A DNA stretch of 64,000 nucleotides from Alteromonadaceae bacterium XY-R5 (lineage in GTDB: Bacteria; Pseudomonadota; Gammaproteobacteria; Enterobacterales; Alteromonadaceae), in assembly GCA_001660395.1 (NCBI GenBank), contig LXWE01000001.1, forward strand, positions 1 to 64,000, read 5' to 3'. The notes beneath the pieces are model-generated. The model worked only from the letters and a program-made list of their open reading frames with translations. It did no database searches and was not told the origin of the DNA. Position numbers and translations under genes: made by a program. Every line of letters starts with the position of its first letter. Positions within the stretch are counted from its first letter, which is position 1. This document shows positions 8,890 to 18,140 of the stretch, one piece after another.

Positions 8890-9972
8890 ATGAAATTGCC
8901 ATCGCTTCCGGCCACTTGCCGCCCACTACTGCTTGCAGTTGCACTTGCAGGTTCAGTGTCGGTGCTTTCAGGATGTGGCGAGGCTGGCGCCTCCGCCGAT
9001 AAACCCGACGCTGCCGCCGTCATTGCCATTCCCGTTGAAGTGGCGCCGCTAAATCACGGCAGTATCTCCATCGATTATCACAGTACTGCCACCCTTGAAG
9101 CCAAAGAAGAAGCTTTTGTCGTCGCCCGTGCTTCCGGAATTATTCAGCACATATTCGTCGAAGAAGGCGATTATGTCGAAAAAGGCCAGCCCCTCGCCCA
9201 GTTAGAACCCGAACGTTATGAACTGGCCCTGCAAAAAGCCCGTGCCGATTTATCCGGCATCAAACAGGAGCTGGACAAAATCGACAAGGTGTATCACAAA
9301 AAGCTGGTGAGCGATGATACCTTTGACAAGCTAAAAGCCCAGTATGAGGCAGCCAAAGCCAACCTGGCGCTGGCGGAATTGGATTTAAAAGAAACCACGA
9401 TCATTGCACCTATCAGCGGTTTTATTGCCGAACGTAATGCCAAGGTCGGTAACCTGACCGAGTCGTTCCAGCGTGAACGAATGTTCCATATTGTGGACCA
9501 GAAGCAGTTGCTGGGTGTGGTTTATCTGCCAGAAAAAGAGCTGGCGAACATTAGCAAACAGCAACAGGCTTTATTGTCGATTGCGTCTATGCCCGGGGCA
9601 AAGGTCAATGCCTGGGTAGAGCGCATCAGCCCAGTGGTGGATGCCAATACCGGCACCTTTAAAGTCACCCTGAGCGTGCCCAACCAAGATAATGTGCTCA
9701 AATCGGGTATGTTTGCTCAGGTCTTTATTCAGTACGGTGCCCATGATGATGCTGTATTGCTTCCACAGCGCGCCATGCTCAGTGTCGATAATCAAAATAC
9801 CGTGTTCGTGGTAGATGACAAAGGCGTGGCCAACAAAGTCCCCGTCACTATCGGTTATCAAAGCAATGGTCAGGTCGAGATTCTGTCCGGCCTAAAGGGT
9901 GATGAAAAGGTTGTGATCACTGGCCATCAGAACTTAAAAGATCAGTCTCCCGTTCAGGTCGTTAACGGCTAA
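8890..9972 (+). CDS. RND efflux periplasmic adaptor lipoprotein
   Basis: Membrane-fusion protein that bridges an inner-membrane RND pump to an outer-membrane channel. The N-terminus is a lipoprotein signal with the lipobox LSGC, so the mature protein is lipid-anchored. A short linker is followed by the first barrel/lipoyl half (VVARASGIIQHIFVEEGDYV, KGQPLAQLEP). Next come a helical hairpin, the second lipoyl half (ETTIIAPISGFIAERNAKVG) and the beta-barrel and membrane-proximal domains up to residue 360. It is the first gene of a three-gene operon; the gap to the first permease is 17 bases. The family (HlyD/AcrA type) does not reveal the substrate. Confidence 0.93.
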   Translation: MKLPSLPATCRPLLLAVALAGSVSVLSGCGEAGASADKPDAAAVIAIPVEVAPLNHGSISIDYHSTATLEAKEEAFVVARASGIIQHIFVEEGDYVEKGQPLAQLEPERYELALQKARADLSGIKQELDKIDKVYHKKLVSDDTFDKLKAQYEAAKANLALAELDLKETTIIAPISGFIAERNAKVGNLTESFQRERMFHIVDQKQLLGVVYLPEKELANISKQQQALLSIASMPGAKVNAWVERISPVVDANTGTFKVTLSVPNQDNVLKSGMFAQVFIQYGAHDDAVLLPQRAMLSVDNQNTVFVVDDKGVANKVPVTIGYQSNGQVEILSGLKGDEKVVITGHQNLKDQSPVQVVNG

Positions 9973-9989
9973 TTCAAGGAACTGACAAA

Positions 9990-12900
9990 ATGAATATTGT
10001 AGATATTGCTATAAAACGGCCGGTGACCGTGTGGATGTTTACTCTGGCGGTGATCCTGTTCGGATTAGTGTCGCTATCCAGATTACAACTGACGTTATTA
10101 CCTGAATTGTCATACCCTACCCTGACCATTCGCACTGAATATGAGGGCGCCGCCCCCGCCGAAATCGAGCAACTGGTATCCCGCCCTATCGAAGAAGCCA
10201 TTGGTGTGGTCAAAGGCGTTCGCACTGTCACTTCCCGATCTAAGTCGGGTCAGTCTGATGTGGTGCTGGAATTTGAATGGGGCACAGATATGGATCTGGC
10301 CGGTTTAGAAGTGCGGGAAAAACTCGACACCCTGCAACTGCCGCTGGATGTGAGCCAGCCAGTATTACTGCGCTTCAACCCCAGTTTAGACCCTGTTATG
10401 CGTTATGGCCTGGGTCTGCATTCTGATCTTCAGGTCAATACCTCTGCAGCAGGGCTGGATATTCCCGCCCTCAAACGCTTACGTCAGTATGCCGATCAGG
10501 ATATCAAGCGCAAACTGGAATCCTTGCCGGGCGTCGCCTCTGTGCAGCTGGGCGGCGGTTTAGAGCATCAGGTCCAGGTGTTAATCGACCAGCAAAAGGC
10601 CGGTCAGCTGAATATCTCGGCCGATACGATCGTTAAACGTCTGGAAGATGAAAACGTGAATATATCCGGTGGTAAAGTCGAAGATGGCGCCGAAGAATTG
10701 CTGGTGCGCACTCTGAATGAATTTACCAGTCTGGATGAAATTCGTAACCTGATTATCAGCAGCAGCGAAGGCCGCTATATCCGCCTAAATGATATCGCCA
10801 CTGTTACCAATACCTATAAAGAGCCGACTTCTATTACCCGTTTTAATGGCGCTCAAGGCGTTGAAATCGCTATTTACAAAGAAGGCGATGCCAACAGCGT
10901 TGCCGTGGCTGATGAAGTGCGTAAAGGCATCGCGCGTCTCAACAACAACCTGCCCGCAGATTATCAACTGACACTGGTATACGATCAGTCGCGCTTTATC
11001 GCCAATGCCCTGGCAGAAGTGAAATCCGCCGCCTGGGTGGGTGGCTTACTGGCGATGCTGGTGCTGTTTGTGTTTTTACGCAATCTCTGGCCGACTCTGA
11101 TCATCTCCCTGTCGATTCCTGTGTCTATTATTGCCACCTTTACCCTGATGTACAGTAATGGCATTAGCCTGAATATTATGAGTCTGGGCGGTATTGCCCT
11201 GGCCATCGGCTTACTGGTCGATAACAGCATTGTGGTGCTGGAAAATATCGACCGGCATAAACGTCTGGGCAGTCATCCCAAACTGGCCGCCGCCAAAGGC
11301 ACCAAACAGGTGGCAACGGCCATCACGGCCTCAACCCTGACAACCGTGGCCGTATTCTTCCCGCTGGTGTTTGTAGAAGGCATCGCCGGACAGCTATTCC
11401 GCGATCAGGCCTTAACCGTTACCTTTGCCTTGATTGCCTCACTGGTGATTGCCCTGACCCTGATCCCCATGCTGGCGGGATTGCAACGTCAAAGTGAAAA
11501 AGTAGAAGACAACACCGATAAAATAGGCGGCCCGTTAAAAACGCAAAACACCAAAGTGCGTCCCACCTGGCAGCGTATTTTGCTGGCCCCTGTGACGCTG
11601 GTACGTGCTCTGCTGACACTGGTATTTTACTATCTGCCACTGGCATTATCTGGCCTGGTGATTTTCCTTAAACGCTTTTTCGGTAAAGTTCTTGGCAAAA
11701 TTCTCTCTCCTCTGTTAAATGGCTTTAACCAAGGTTTTGAAGGTTTAAGTCGGGTTTATAGCGGTTTACTCAGCAAAGCCATCAAACGTCCTGTAGCAGT
11801 GTTATGCAGTTTACTGGCGCTATGTTTATTGTCGGTGCCATTGATCCCAAAACTCGGTATGGAACTTATCCCGGATATGGCCCAGGGCGAGTTTTACATT
11901 GAGGTAAATTTACCCAGTGGCACTCAGCTTGGCCAAACCGATGCCTTGCTGGCAGATTTGGCTAACTTTGCCCAAAGCCTGCCCCAGGTAAAACGCAGCT
12001 ACTCTCTGGCGGGTACCGGCAGCTTGCTAAGCACGAACAGCAATCAGGGTGGCGACCACTGGGGTAAAATCAATCTGGTGTTAAACGATGCCTCTGCGGA
12101 CACCCAGCAAAAAGTCACTCAGGCCCTGCGTAATTACCTGGGCACCAAGCCCGGCATCGACAGCCATTTTGATAAACCGGCACTGTTTACTTTCGCGACG
12201 CCACTGGCTATCGAAATCAGCGGTTACGATTTATCTATGCTGGGCAGATACAGCAATAAATTGCAGAGCCTGATGGAAGCCAATCCACGCTTTGCCGATA
12301 TCAGCAACAGTGTACAGGCGGGTCAGCCAGAGCTGAAAATTGTGTTCGATCACTACCGTCTGGCCCAGTTAGGTTTAACCGCACCGGATGTATCCAAACT
12401 GATTGCCACCAAAATCGGTGGTCAGGTCGCCAGTCAGTTCAATATCGATGATCGTAAAGTGGATATTCTGGTACGCGCTAACGCTGACCAACGCGATAAC
12501 ATCAGTGATATTGGCCAGATGATCGTCAACCCAGGTCAGCGCCCCTCTGTCCCCTTAGATGCCGTTGCCGACGTGACCCTGTCGCGCGGCCCCAGTGAGA
12601 TAACCCGTATCGGTCAGCAACGAGTGGCCCTGGTCACGGCGAATCTGCGCTATGGGGATTTAGGTGAAGCGGTGGCAGAGATTAATGCACTTATTCCGGA
12701 ACTCAAGCTCCCAGCCAATATGCAAATTCAGGTCACCGGCCAAAGCGAAGAAATGCAAAGCAGTTTTCAGTCGCTGATGTTTGCCCTGGCTCTGGCGGTT
12801 TTCCTGGTATATCTGGTGATGGCATCACAATTTGAGTCGTTACTGCATCCCTGTTTGATCCTGTTTACCGTGCCATTAGCGGCAGCGGGGTCAATCTTCG

Positions 12901-13304
12901 GTCTGTACTTTACCGGTACCAATGTCAGTGTGGTGGTATTTATTGGCCTGATTATGCTGGCGGGGATAGTGGTCAACAATGCCATTGTTCTGGTCGACCG
13001 AATCAACCAGCTACGCAGCAGCGGTATGGAGAAGGTCGAGGCCATTTTAGAGGCTGCCCAAAGCCGCCTGCGCCCGATTGTGATGACTACCCTGACCACG
13101 GTGCTGGGATTACTGCCAATGCTGCTTAGCACAGGTGAAGGTGCAGAAATGCGCGCGCCTATGGCGGTTACCGTGATTTTTGGTCTGGTGTTTGCCAGCC
13201 TGCTGACCCTGTTTGTATTGCCCATGCTATATCGACTGTTCGACCGTAAAACCTATGTGATCAGCACAGAAACCGATGAAAACGGAGAGCAAATCTATGG
13301 ATAA
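9990..13304 (+). CDS. RND efflux permease, first of two
   Basis: Proton-driven inner-membrane pump of the HAE1/AcrB type, 1104 residues. It begins with MNIVDIAIKRPVTVWMFTLA, the standard first membrane helix. The duplicated architecture is clear: a periplasmic porter part, helices 2-6 with LGGIALAIGLLVDNSIVVLENI, then the second half ending in FIGLIMLAGIVVNNAIVLVD. The proton-relay pair that is Asp-Asp in AcrB is Asp-Asn here. Between the halves, near residues 500-575, is an insertion with an extra hydrophobic segment (a stretch around VRALLTLVFYYLPLALSG) absent from standard permeases. The stop overlaps the start of the second permease. AGGA at the start provides a ribosome binding site. Confidence 0.93.
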   Translation: MNIVDIAIKRPVTVWMFTLAVILFGLVSLSRLQLTLLPELSYPTLTIRTEYEGAAPAEIEQLVSRPIEEAIGVVKGVRTVTSRSKSGQSDVVLEFEWGTDMDLAGLEVREKLDTLQLPLDVSQPVLLRFNPSLDPVMRYGLGLHSDLQVNTSAAGLDIPALKRLRQYADQDIKRKLESLPGVASVQLGGGLEHQVQVLIDQQKAGQLNISADTIVKRLEDENVNISGGKVEDGAEELLVRTLNEFTSLDEIRNLIISSSEGRYIRLNDIATVTNTYKEPTSITRFNGAQGVEIAIYKEGDANSVAVADEVRKGIARLNNNLPADYQLTLVYDQSRFIANALAEVKSAAWVGGLLAMLVLFVFLRNLWPTLIISLSIPVSIIATFTLMYSNGISLNIMSLGGIALAIGLLVDNSIVVLENIDRHKRLGSHPKLAAAKGTKQVATAITASTLTTVAVFFPLVFVEGIAGQLFRDQALTVTFALIASLVIALTLIPMLAGLQRQSEKVEDNTDKIGGPLKTQNTKVRPTWQRILLAPVTLVRALLTLVFYYLPLALSGLVIFLKRFFGKVLGKILSPLLNGFNQGFEGLSRVYSGLLSKAIKRPVAVLCSLLALCLLSVPLIPKLGMELIPDMAQGEFYIEVNLPSGTQLGQTDALLADLANFAQSLPQVKRSYSLAGTGSLLSTNSNQGGDHWGKINLVLNDASADTQQKVTQALRNYLGTKPGIDSHFDKPALFTFATPLAIEISGYDLSMLGRYSNKLQSLMEANPRFADISNSVQAGQPELKIVFDHYRLAQLGLTAPDVSKLIATKIGGQVASQFNIDDRKVDILVRANADQRDNISDIGQMIVNPGQRPSVPLDAVADVTLSRGPSEITRIGQQRVALVTANLRYGDLGEAVAEINALIPELKLPANMQIQVTGQSEEMQSSFQSLMFALALAVFLVYLVMASQFESLLHPCLILFTVPLAAAGSIFGLYFTGTNVSVVVFIGLIMLAGIVVNNAIVLVDRINQLRSSGMEKVEAILEAAQSRLRPIVMTTLTTVLGLLPMLLSTGEGAEMRAPMAVTVIFGLVFASLLTLFVLPMLYRLFDRKTYVISTETDENGEQIYG

Positions 13305-16300
13305 GTTTGCTCAATCGGCGGCGGCCCTGGCCGCCTTTGCCCTCAAACGTCCGGTCACCATCAGCATGCTGTTCCTGTCTTTGCTGTTGCTGGGGCTGAT
13401 CAGTAGCCGTTTGCTACCACTGGAAAAATTTCCCGGCATTGATATTCCGGAAATTCAGGTGCAAATCCCCTACCCGGATGCACCGCCGGCAGAAACTGAA
13501 CGCCTGATCACCAAGCCGGTAGAAGAAGTATTAGCCACCATGACGGGCATCAAGCGTCTGCGTTCATGGTCCAATCAGGAAGGTGCCTTTATCCTGCTGC
13601 AATTCGACTGGGGCCAGTCGCTGAGCAGCAAGCGTTTAGAAGCCCGCGAGAAAATCGATACCATTCGCGATCAGTTACCCAGCGATGTGGAACGGGTGTT
13701 GGTGTATCAGTTCAACACCAATGATTTGCCTATTTTCCAACTGCGGGTGTCGAGCGAAAAAGATTTATCCAACGCCTACGATCTGCTTAACCGTAACCTG
13801 AAAATGCCCATTGAGCGTCTGCCGGGGGTATCTAAGGTGGAACTGTATGGGGTAATGGAAAAGCAGATCAGTATTCGTCTGGATGCCGCCCGTTTGGCGG
13901 CCCTGCACCTGGATGGCCGTCAGCTGGCAGAAACCTTAACCAAAGCCAACTTCTCCATCAGCGGCGGCGAGTTTTATCACGATATTCAAACCATTCGCGT
14001 CAGTCCTCAGGGTCAGTTTCAGTCCCTGGACGACATCCGCAATCTGGTGATCAAACCGGGCTTACGCCTGCAGGATGTGGCCAGTGTTGGCTATGAAACC
14101 CCGGAAATGAATGAAGGCCGACATTTGGATCAATCTTATGCCGTCGGCTTTAATATCTTCCGCGAATCTGGCAGCAATCTGGTGGATGTGTCTGAACGGG
14201 TGATGAAAGTCATCAACGAGGCTAAGGATAATCCTGCCTTTAGTGGCATCAGTTTGTTTGTGATGGACGACGAAGCCAAGAGCGTGAAAACCTCCCTAAA
14301 TGATGTACTGGAAGCCGGTTTGTTAGGCGCACTGCTGTCGTTTTTAGTCCTGTATGCCTTTTTGCGCGACCTAAAAACGACCCTTATCGTGGTGCTATCA
14401 GTGCCCTTTGCCATCTGCATTACTTTAGGCTGTATGTACTTTATGGGTTATAGCCTCAATGTACTGTCGCTGATGGGGTTGATGCTGGCGATCGGGATGC
14501 TGGTCGATAATGCCGTAGTGGTTACCGAAAGTATTTTCCAGGAACAACAGGAGTCAGCCGATGAAATTGCCCAAGGCCAGATCAAACCCTCAATCATACG
14601 CGGCGTAGCTAAAGTCAGTCTGGCCGTGATAGCCGGTACCCTCACCACCGCCATCGTATTTTTACCCAATATCGTTGGTGATAAAGTCGAGATCACCATT
14701 TTTCTTGAGCATGTAGCCATCGCCATTTGTATCTCGCTGCTGGCATCGCTGCTAATTTCACAAACCCTGATCCCATTGCTGGCCAGTAAAATTCGTCCGC
14801 AGCAAAAGCCTGCCAATCTGCAGCCGGGTCGCTGGTCAAAAGGCTACCAGAAAGCGCTGGCCTGGACCCTTAATCGTCCTGGCTGGGCCAGTTTGATTGC
14901 CGTACTGATTTTGGTCAGTACCATGCTGCCAATGCAGGTAGTCAGTGGAGACAATGACAATAACGGCAACAACGATCGCATCTGGCTAAACTACAACATT
15001 CAGCAGGGCTACTCGCTGGAAGAAGTCGAACAAACTGTGCAGCGCATGGAGCAGTATCTGTACGACAATCAGGACAAATTCGAGATCCAGCAGGTCTACA
15101 GTTACTACCGTTCCGGCCATGCGGTATCGGGCATCACCCTTAAGCCAGAACACGCGCAGTCCTTCCAGAAAATCAAAGAACTGATTAACGAGAATATGCC
15201 GGTATTTGTACGGGCCAAACCCTCGTTCCGCTGGAACGAAGGCAGCGGCGGAGGTGTACGTGTGACCCTGCTGGGTGAATCGTCCGACTCCCTGCTTAAA
15301 CTTGCAGATGACATTATTCCGTTGTTGAGTCAGGTGGAAGGACTAGCAGATGTGCGTACCGATATGAATGGTCAGCAACACGAGCTGCGTTTGACCCTGG
15401 ATCGGGATAAAGTTTTCCGCTTTGGCCTGAACAGCAAAGAAGTCGCCCAACTGGTAGCAACGGCGTTAAGGGGTCAGAACCTGCGTACTTTCCGCTACGG
15501 TGACCATGGTGAAATTAAAGTTCAGTTGTTGTTCGACGAAAGCATTCAGGAAGCCATTTCTGCCTTAAAACGTCTGCCGATTAAACAACAGGAAGGTCAA
15601 ACCCTGACACTGGGCATGCTAGCCGAATTTAGCATTGCACCACGTTATGGCGAAATTAAACGGGAATATCGCCAGACTGCTATCGTGATTGGCGCCAACC
15701 TCAAAGAAGGCACCACCATGGATCAGGCCCGCGAGCGTATCACTAAAATGATGGAACACATCAGTCTGCCTCAGGGCAATCAGTGGACGCTGGATGGCGG
15801 ATTCCGTCAGCGTGACGAATCAGATGCGGTGATGCTGGTAAATATGCTGCTGGCCATCTGCATGATTTACATTGTCATGGCGGCCCTGTTTGAATCGATT
15901 CTGCTACCGACAGCAGTTATCACGTCGCTGTTATTTTCCGTTACCGGTGTGTTCTGGGCCTTCCTGTTTACCGGCACCAATATGTCGACTATGGCCCTGA
16001 TTGGCATGCTGATCTTAATGGGCATAGTGGTGAACAATGGCATAGTGTTAGTGGACAGAATCAATCAACTCTGGGATGAAGGCGTTAGCCTTTACGACGC
16101 CATTATCCAGGGATGCAGTCAACGCGTGCGTCCGATCATGATGACGGTCGCCACCACAGTGCTAGGGTTGGTGCCACTGGCCATGGGCAATACCCAAATT
16201 GCTGGCGACGGACCTCCCTACGCCCCCATGGCCATAGCCATTATTGGTGGTCTGGTGTTTTCTACCCTGACCAGTTTATTACTGGTACCCCTGGCCTACT

Positions 16301-16383
16301 GGTTATTGATACACTTACGTCAGCGTACTGGCCGCATGCTTGAACGAAGTAAGCTGCTGGTAGATCGCGTCATAAAGGCGTAA
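13297..16383 (+). CDS. RND efflux permease, second of two
   Basis: A second AcrB-type pump subunit of 1028 residues. I start it at the ATG at 13297, which has a GGAGAG site and overlaps the previous stop by eight bases, the mark of translational coupling; the longer frame adds only seven residues. Family features are FALKRPVTISMLFLSLLLLG, the helix-4 motif LMLAIGMLVDNAVVVTES, and the late MALIGMLILMGIVVNNGIVLVD. As in the first permease the proton relay reads Asp-Asn. Compared with its partner it lacks the mid-protein insertion. Two unlike permeases sharing one adaptor recall the MdtBC and VmeUV arrangements, in which the subunits form a mixed trimer. That is an inference here. No TolC-type gene is present. 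Confidence 0.93.
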   Translation: MDKFAQSAAALAAFALKRPVTISMLFLSLLLLGLISSRLLPLEKFPGIDIPEIQVQIPYPDAPPAETERLITKPVEEVLATMTGIKRLRSWSNQEGAFILLQFDWGQSLSSKRLEAREKIDTIRDQLPSDVERVLVYQFNTNDLPIFQLRVSSEKDLSNAYDLLNRNLKMPIERLPGVSKVELYGVMEKQISIRLDAARLAALHLDGRQLAETLTKANFSISGGEFYHDIQTIRVSPQGQFQSLDDIRNLVIKPGLRLQDVASVGYETPEMNEGRHLDQSYAVGFNIFRESGSNLVDVSERVMKVINEAKDNPAFSGISLFVMDDEAKSVKTSLNDVLEAGLLGALLSFLVLYAFLRDLKTTLIVVLSVPFAICITLGCMYFMGYSLNVLSLMGLMLAIGMLVDNAVVVTESIFQEQQESADEIAQGQIKPSIIRGVAKVSLAVIAGTLTTAIVFLPNIVGDKVEITIFLEHVAIAICISLLASLLISQTLIPLLASKIRPQQKPANLQPGRWSKGYQKALAWTLNRPGWASLIAVLILVSTMLPMQVVSGDNDNNGNNDRIWLNYNIQQGYSLEEVEQTVQRMEQYLYDNQDKFEIQQVYSYYRSGHAVSGITLKPEHAQSFQKIKELINENMPVFVRAKPSFRWNEGSGGGVRVTLLGESSDSLLKLADDIIPLLSQVEGLADVRTDMNGQQHELRLTLDRDKVFRFGLNSKEVAQLVATALRGQNLRTFRYGDHGEIKVQLLFDESIQEAISALKRLPIKQQEGQTLTLGMLAEFSIAPRYGEIKREYRQTAIVIGANLKEGTTMDQARERITKMMEHISLPQGNQWTLDGGFRQRDESDAVMLVNMLLAICMIYIVMAALFESILLPTAVITSLLFSVTGVFWAFLFTGTNMSTMALIGMLILMGIVVNNGIVLVDRINQLWDEGVSLYDAIIQGCSQRVRPIMMTVATTVLGLVPLAMGNTQIAGDGPPYAPMAIAIIGGLVFSTLTSLLLVPLAYWLLIHLRQRTGRMLERSKLLVDRVIKA

Positions 16384-16410
16384 TCTGAATTCACTAATAT
16401 TGTTGCAATG

Positions 16411-16435
16411 AAAACGCCCACTTAGGGCGTTTTTG
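16411..16435 (+). terminator. Terminator of the RND operon
   Basis: ACGCCC at 16414-16419 pairs with GGGCGT at 16425-16430 across a five-base loop, followed by a T-run. It separates the efflux operon from the aldo/keto reductase gene. Confidence 0.87.
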
Positions 16436-16460
16436 TTGTGTTATACATGGAGTACTTTTC

Positions 16461-17477
16461 GTGATCCAACATGAACCTAATCCAATCTATGTGGCCGATG
16501 CCAATCGCTATGCAGAGATGCCTTACCGAAATTGCGGTAATAGCGGCCTGAAATTACCGGCCCTTTCCCTTGGCTTGTGGCAAAATTTTGGTGCTGTCGA
16601 CAGCTTATCTAATGCCACAGCCATGTTGCACAAAGCCTTTGATTCAGGGATCACCCATTTTGATTTGGCCAATAACTATGGTCCTCCCTACGGCTCTGCA
16701 GAATCCACCTTTGGTCAGATATTTGCAAAAAGCCTGGCGCCTTACCGTGACCAGTTACTGATTTCCAGCAAAGCTGGCTACGACATGTGGCCTGGTCCTT
16801 ATGGCATTGGCGGCTCACGTAAATACCTGATTTCCAGCTGCGATCAGAGCCTCAAACGCACCGGTCTGGATTACTTTGATATCTTTTATCACCACTGCCC
16901 GGATGCCAGCACGCCCATTGAAGAAAGTATGCAGGCACTGGATTACATCGTCCGTTCCGGCCGCGCACTGTACGTTGGGGTATCCAGCTACTCACCGGAA
17001 CAAACCGCCAAAGCAGCAGCAATCCTCAAAGATTTGGGCACACCACTGTTAATCCATCAGCCCAAGTACAATATGTTTGTGCGCAATATCGAAGACGGAC
17101 TGACAGATACCCTTAAAGAACAGGGAGTGGGTGCCATTGTTTTCTCGCCTCTGGCTCAGGGCCTGTTAACAGACAAATATTTACAAGGTATTCCCTCAGA
17201 TTCACGTGCCGGTCGCAGTGAACAGATCTACCTGAATCAGAGTCATGTCAATCCGCAAGTGTTACAGCAGGTCAGTCAGCTTAACGACCTGGCTCAACAG
17301 CGCGGTCAGACTCTGGCGCAAATGGCCATTGCCTGGGTGTTACGTCAGCCGACTGTGACCAGTGCCCTGATAGGGGCCAGCCGTGTCAGCCAGATTGAAG
17401 ACTCACTGACTGCACTGAAGAACCTGCATTTCAGTGCCGAGGAACTGGCCCAGATCGACCGAATTCTGGCAAACTGA
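16461..17477 (+). CDS. Aldo/keto reductase, YghZ-like
   Basis: NADPH-dependent TIM-barrel oxidoreductase of 338 residues, closest in pattern to E. coli YghZ (L-glyceraldehyde 3-phosphate reductase). Evidence is the N-terminal YRNCGNSGLKLPALSLGLWQ, the catalytic Asp and Tyr in FDLANNYGP, the Lys in SSKAGYDMWPGPYG, the His in YHHCPD, and the cofactor-binding end ALIGASRVSQIEDS. The start is GTG at 16461 with GGAG eight bases upstream. The following methyltransferase begins one base after the stop codon, so the two genes are coupled. The likely role is detoxification of methylglyoxal or other short aldehydes, inferred from the family. Confidence 0.9.
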   Translation: MIQHEPNPIYVADANRYAEMPYRNCGNSGLKLPALSLGLWQNFGAVDSLSNATAMLHKAFDSGITHFDLANNYGPPYGSAESTFGQIFAKSLAPYRDQLLISSKAGYDMWPGPYGIGGSRKYLISSCDQSLKRTGLDYFDIFYHHCPDASTPIEESMQALDYIVRSGRALYVGVSSYSPEQTAKAAAILKDLGTPLLIHQPKYNMFVRNIEDGLTDTLKEQGVGAIVFSPLAQGLLTDKYLQGIPSDSRAGRSEQIYLNQSHVNPQVLQQVSQLNDLAQQRGQTLAQMAIAWVLRQPTVTSALIGASRVSQIEDSLTALKNLHFSAEELAQIDRILAN

Positions 17478-17478
17478 T

Positions 17479-17988
17479 ATGGCGGACCAAAAGGTAACGC
17501 TGGGATTAATTAACCCAAAAAATCCGCAAAATGTGGGCAGCGCCTTGCGCGCTGCGCGCTGTTATGGTGCAAGTTCAGTGTTCTATTCTGGTCAGCGTTT
17601 TGCCTATGCCAGACAATTTAATACGGACACCAAACAGGCGGCCAGAGAAATCCCTTTGGTAGGCTGTGAAGACTTGAAAAGTATGGTGCCTAAAGGCGCA
17701 AAAGTGGTTGCTGTGGAATTAGTCGAGGGGGCAACTGCCTTACCCGCTTTCATTCATCCGGAAAATGCCTTTTATCTATTTGGCCCGGAAGATGCTTCGA
17801 TCTCCCAAGAAGATCTGAGTTGGTGCGACGAAGTGGTGTATATTCCAACAAAAGGTTGTATGAACCTAGCCGCTACTGTTAATGTGGTGTTATATGATCG
17901 CATGGCCAAAAGCCAGCATACCGATTACGGCGATCACATCATCTTAACGAGCAGGGACAGTAACAATAATACGCGCTGGAAGGGCTAA
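17479..17988 (+). CDS. SpoU/TrmH-family RNA methyltransferase
   Basis: A 169-residue SPOUT methyltransferase that would add a 2'-O-methyl group to an RNA ribose using SAM. Motif 1 is NPKNPQNVGSALRAARCYGA, motif 2 is AFYLFGPEDASIS, and motif 3 is IPTKGCMNLAATVNVVLYDR, which forms the SAM-binding knot. It has only the catalytic domain, as in TrmL, but is not clearly TrmL, so I leave the symbol empty. I start at the ATG at 17479, one base after the preceding stop; the longer frame overlaps the reductase by 15 codons. The C-terminal tail is short and polar. Confidence 0.85.
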   Translation: MADQKVTLGLINPKNPQNVGSALRAARCYGASSVFYSGQRFAYARQFNTDTKQAAREIPLVGCEDLKSMVPKGAKVVAVELVEGATALPAFIHPENAFYLFGPEDASISQEDLSWCDEVVYIPTKGCMNLAATVNVVLYDRMAKSQHTDYGDHIILTSRDSNNNTRWKG

Positions 17989-18140
17989 CTCCCAAAGCAG
18001 TAACTGGCGTGGTACGGAGCGAAAAACAACAATAAAATATTCGCAGGTGTTTCCGGGTGATATTTAGATAACTATAAGAATCTATCCTATATTCAAATGG
18101 TTATATCAGCACACAACATCAAAACATGGGAGAAAGATGT

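Noticed and set aside
12767-13225. Minus-strand open frame in the first RND permease
   Set aside because: Antisense to a well-supported membrane protein; repeated Ile/Thr/Arg composition comes from the reverse of hydrophobic codons.
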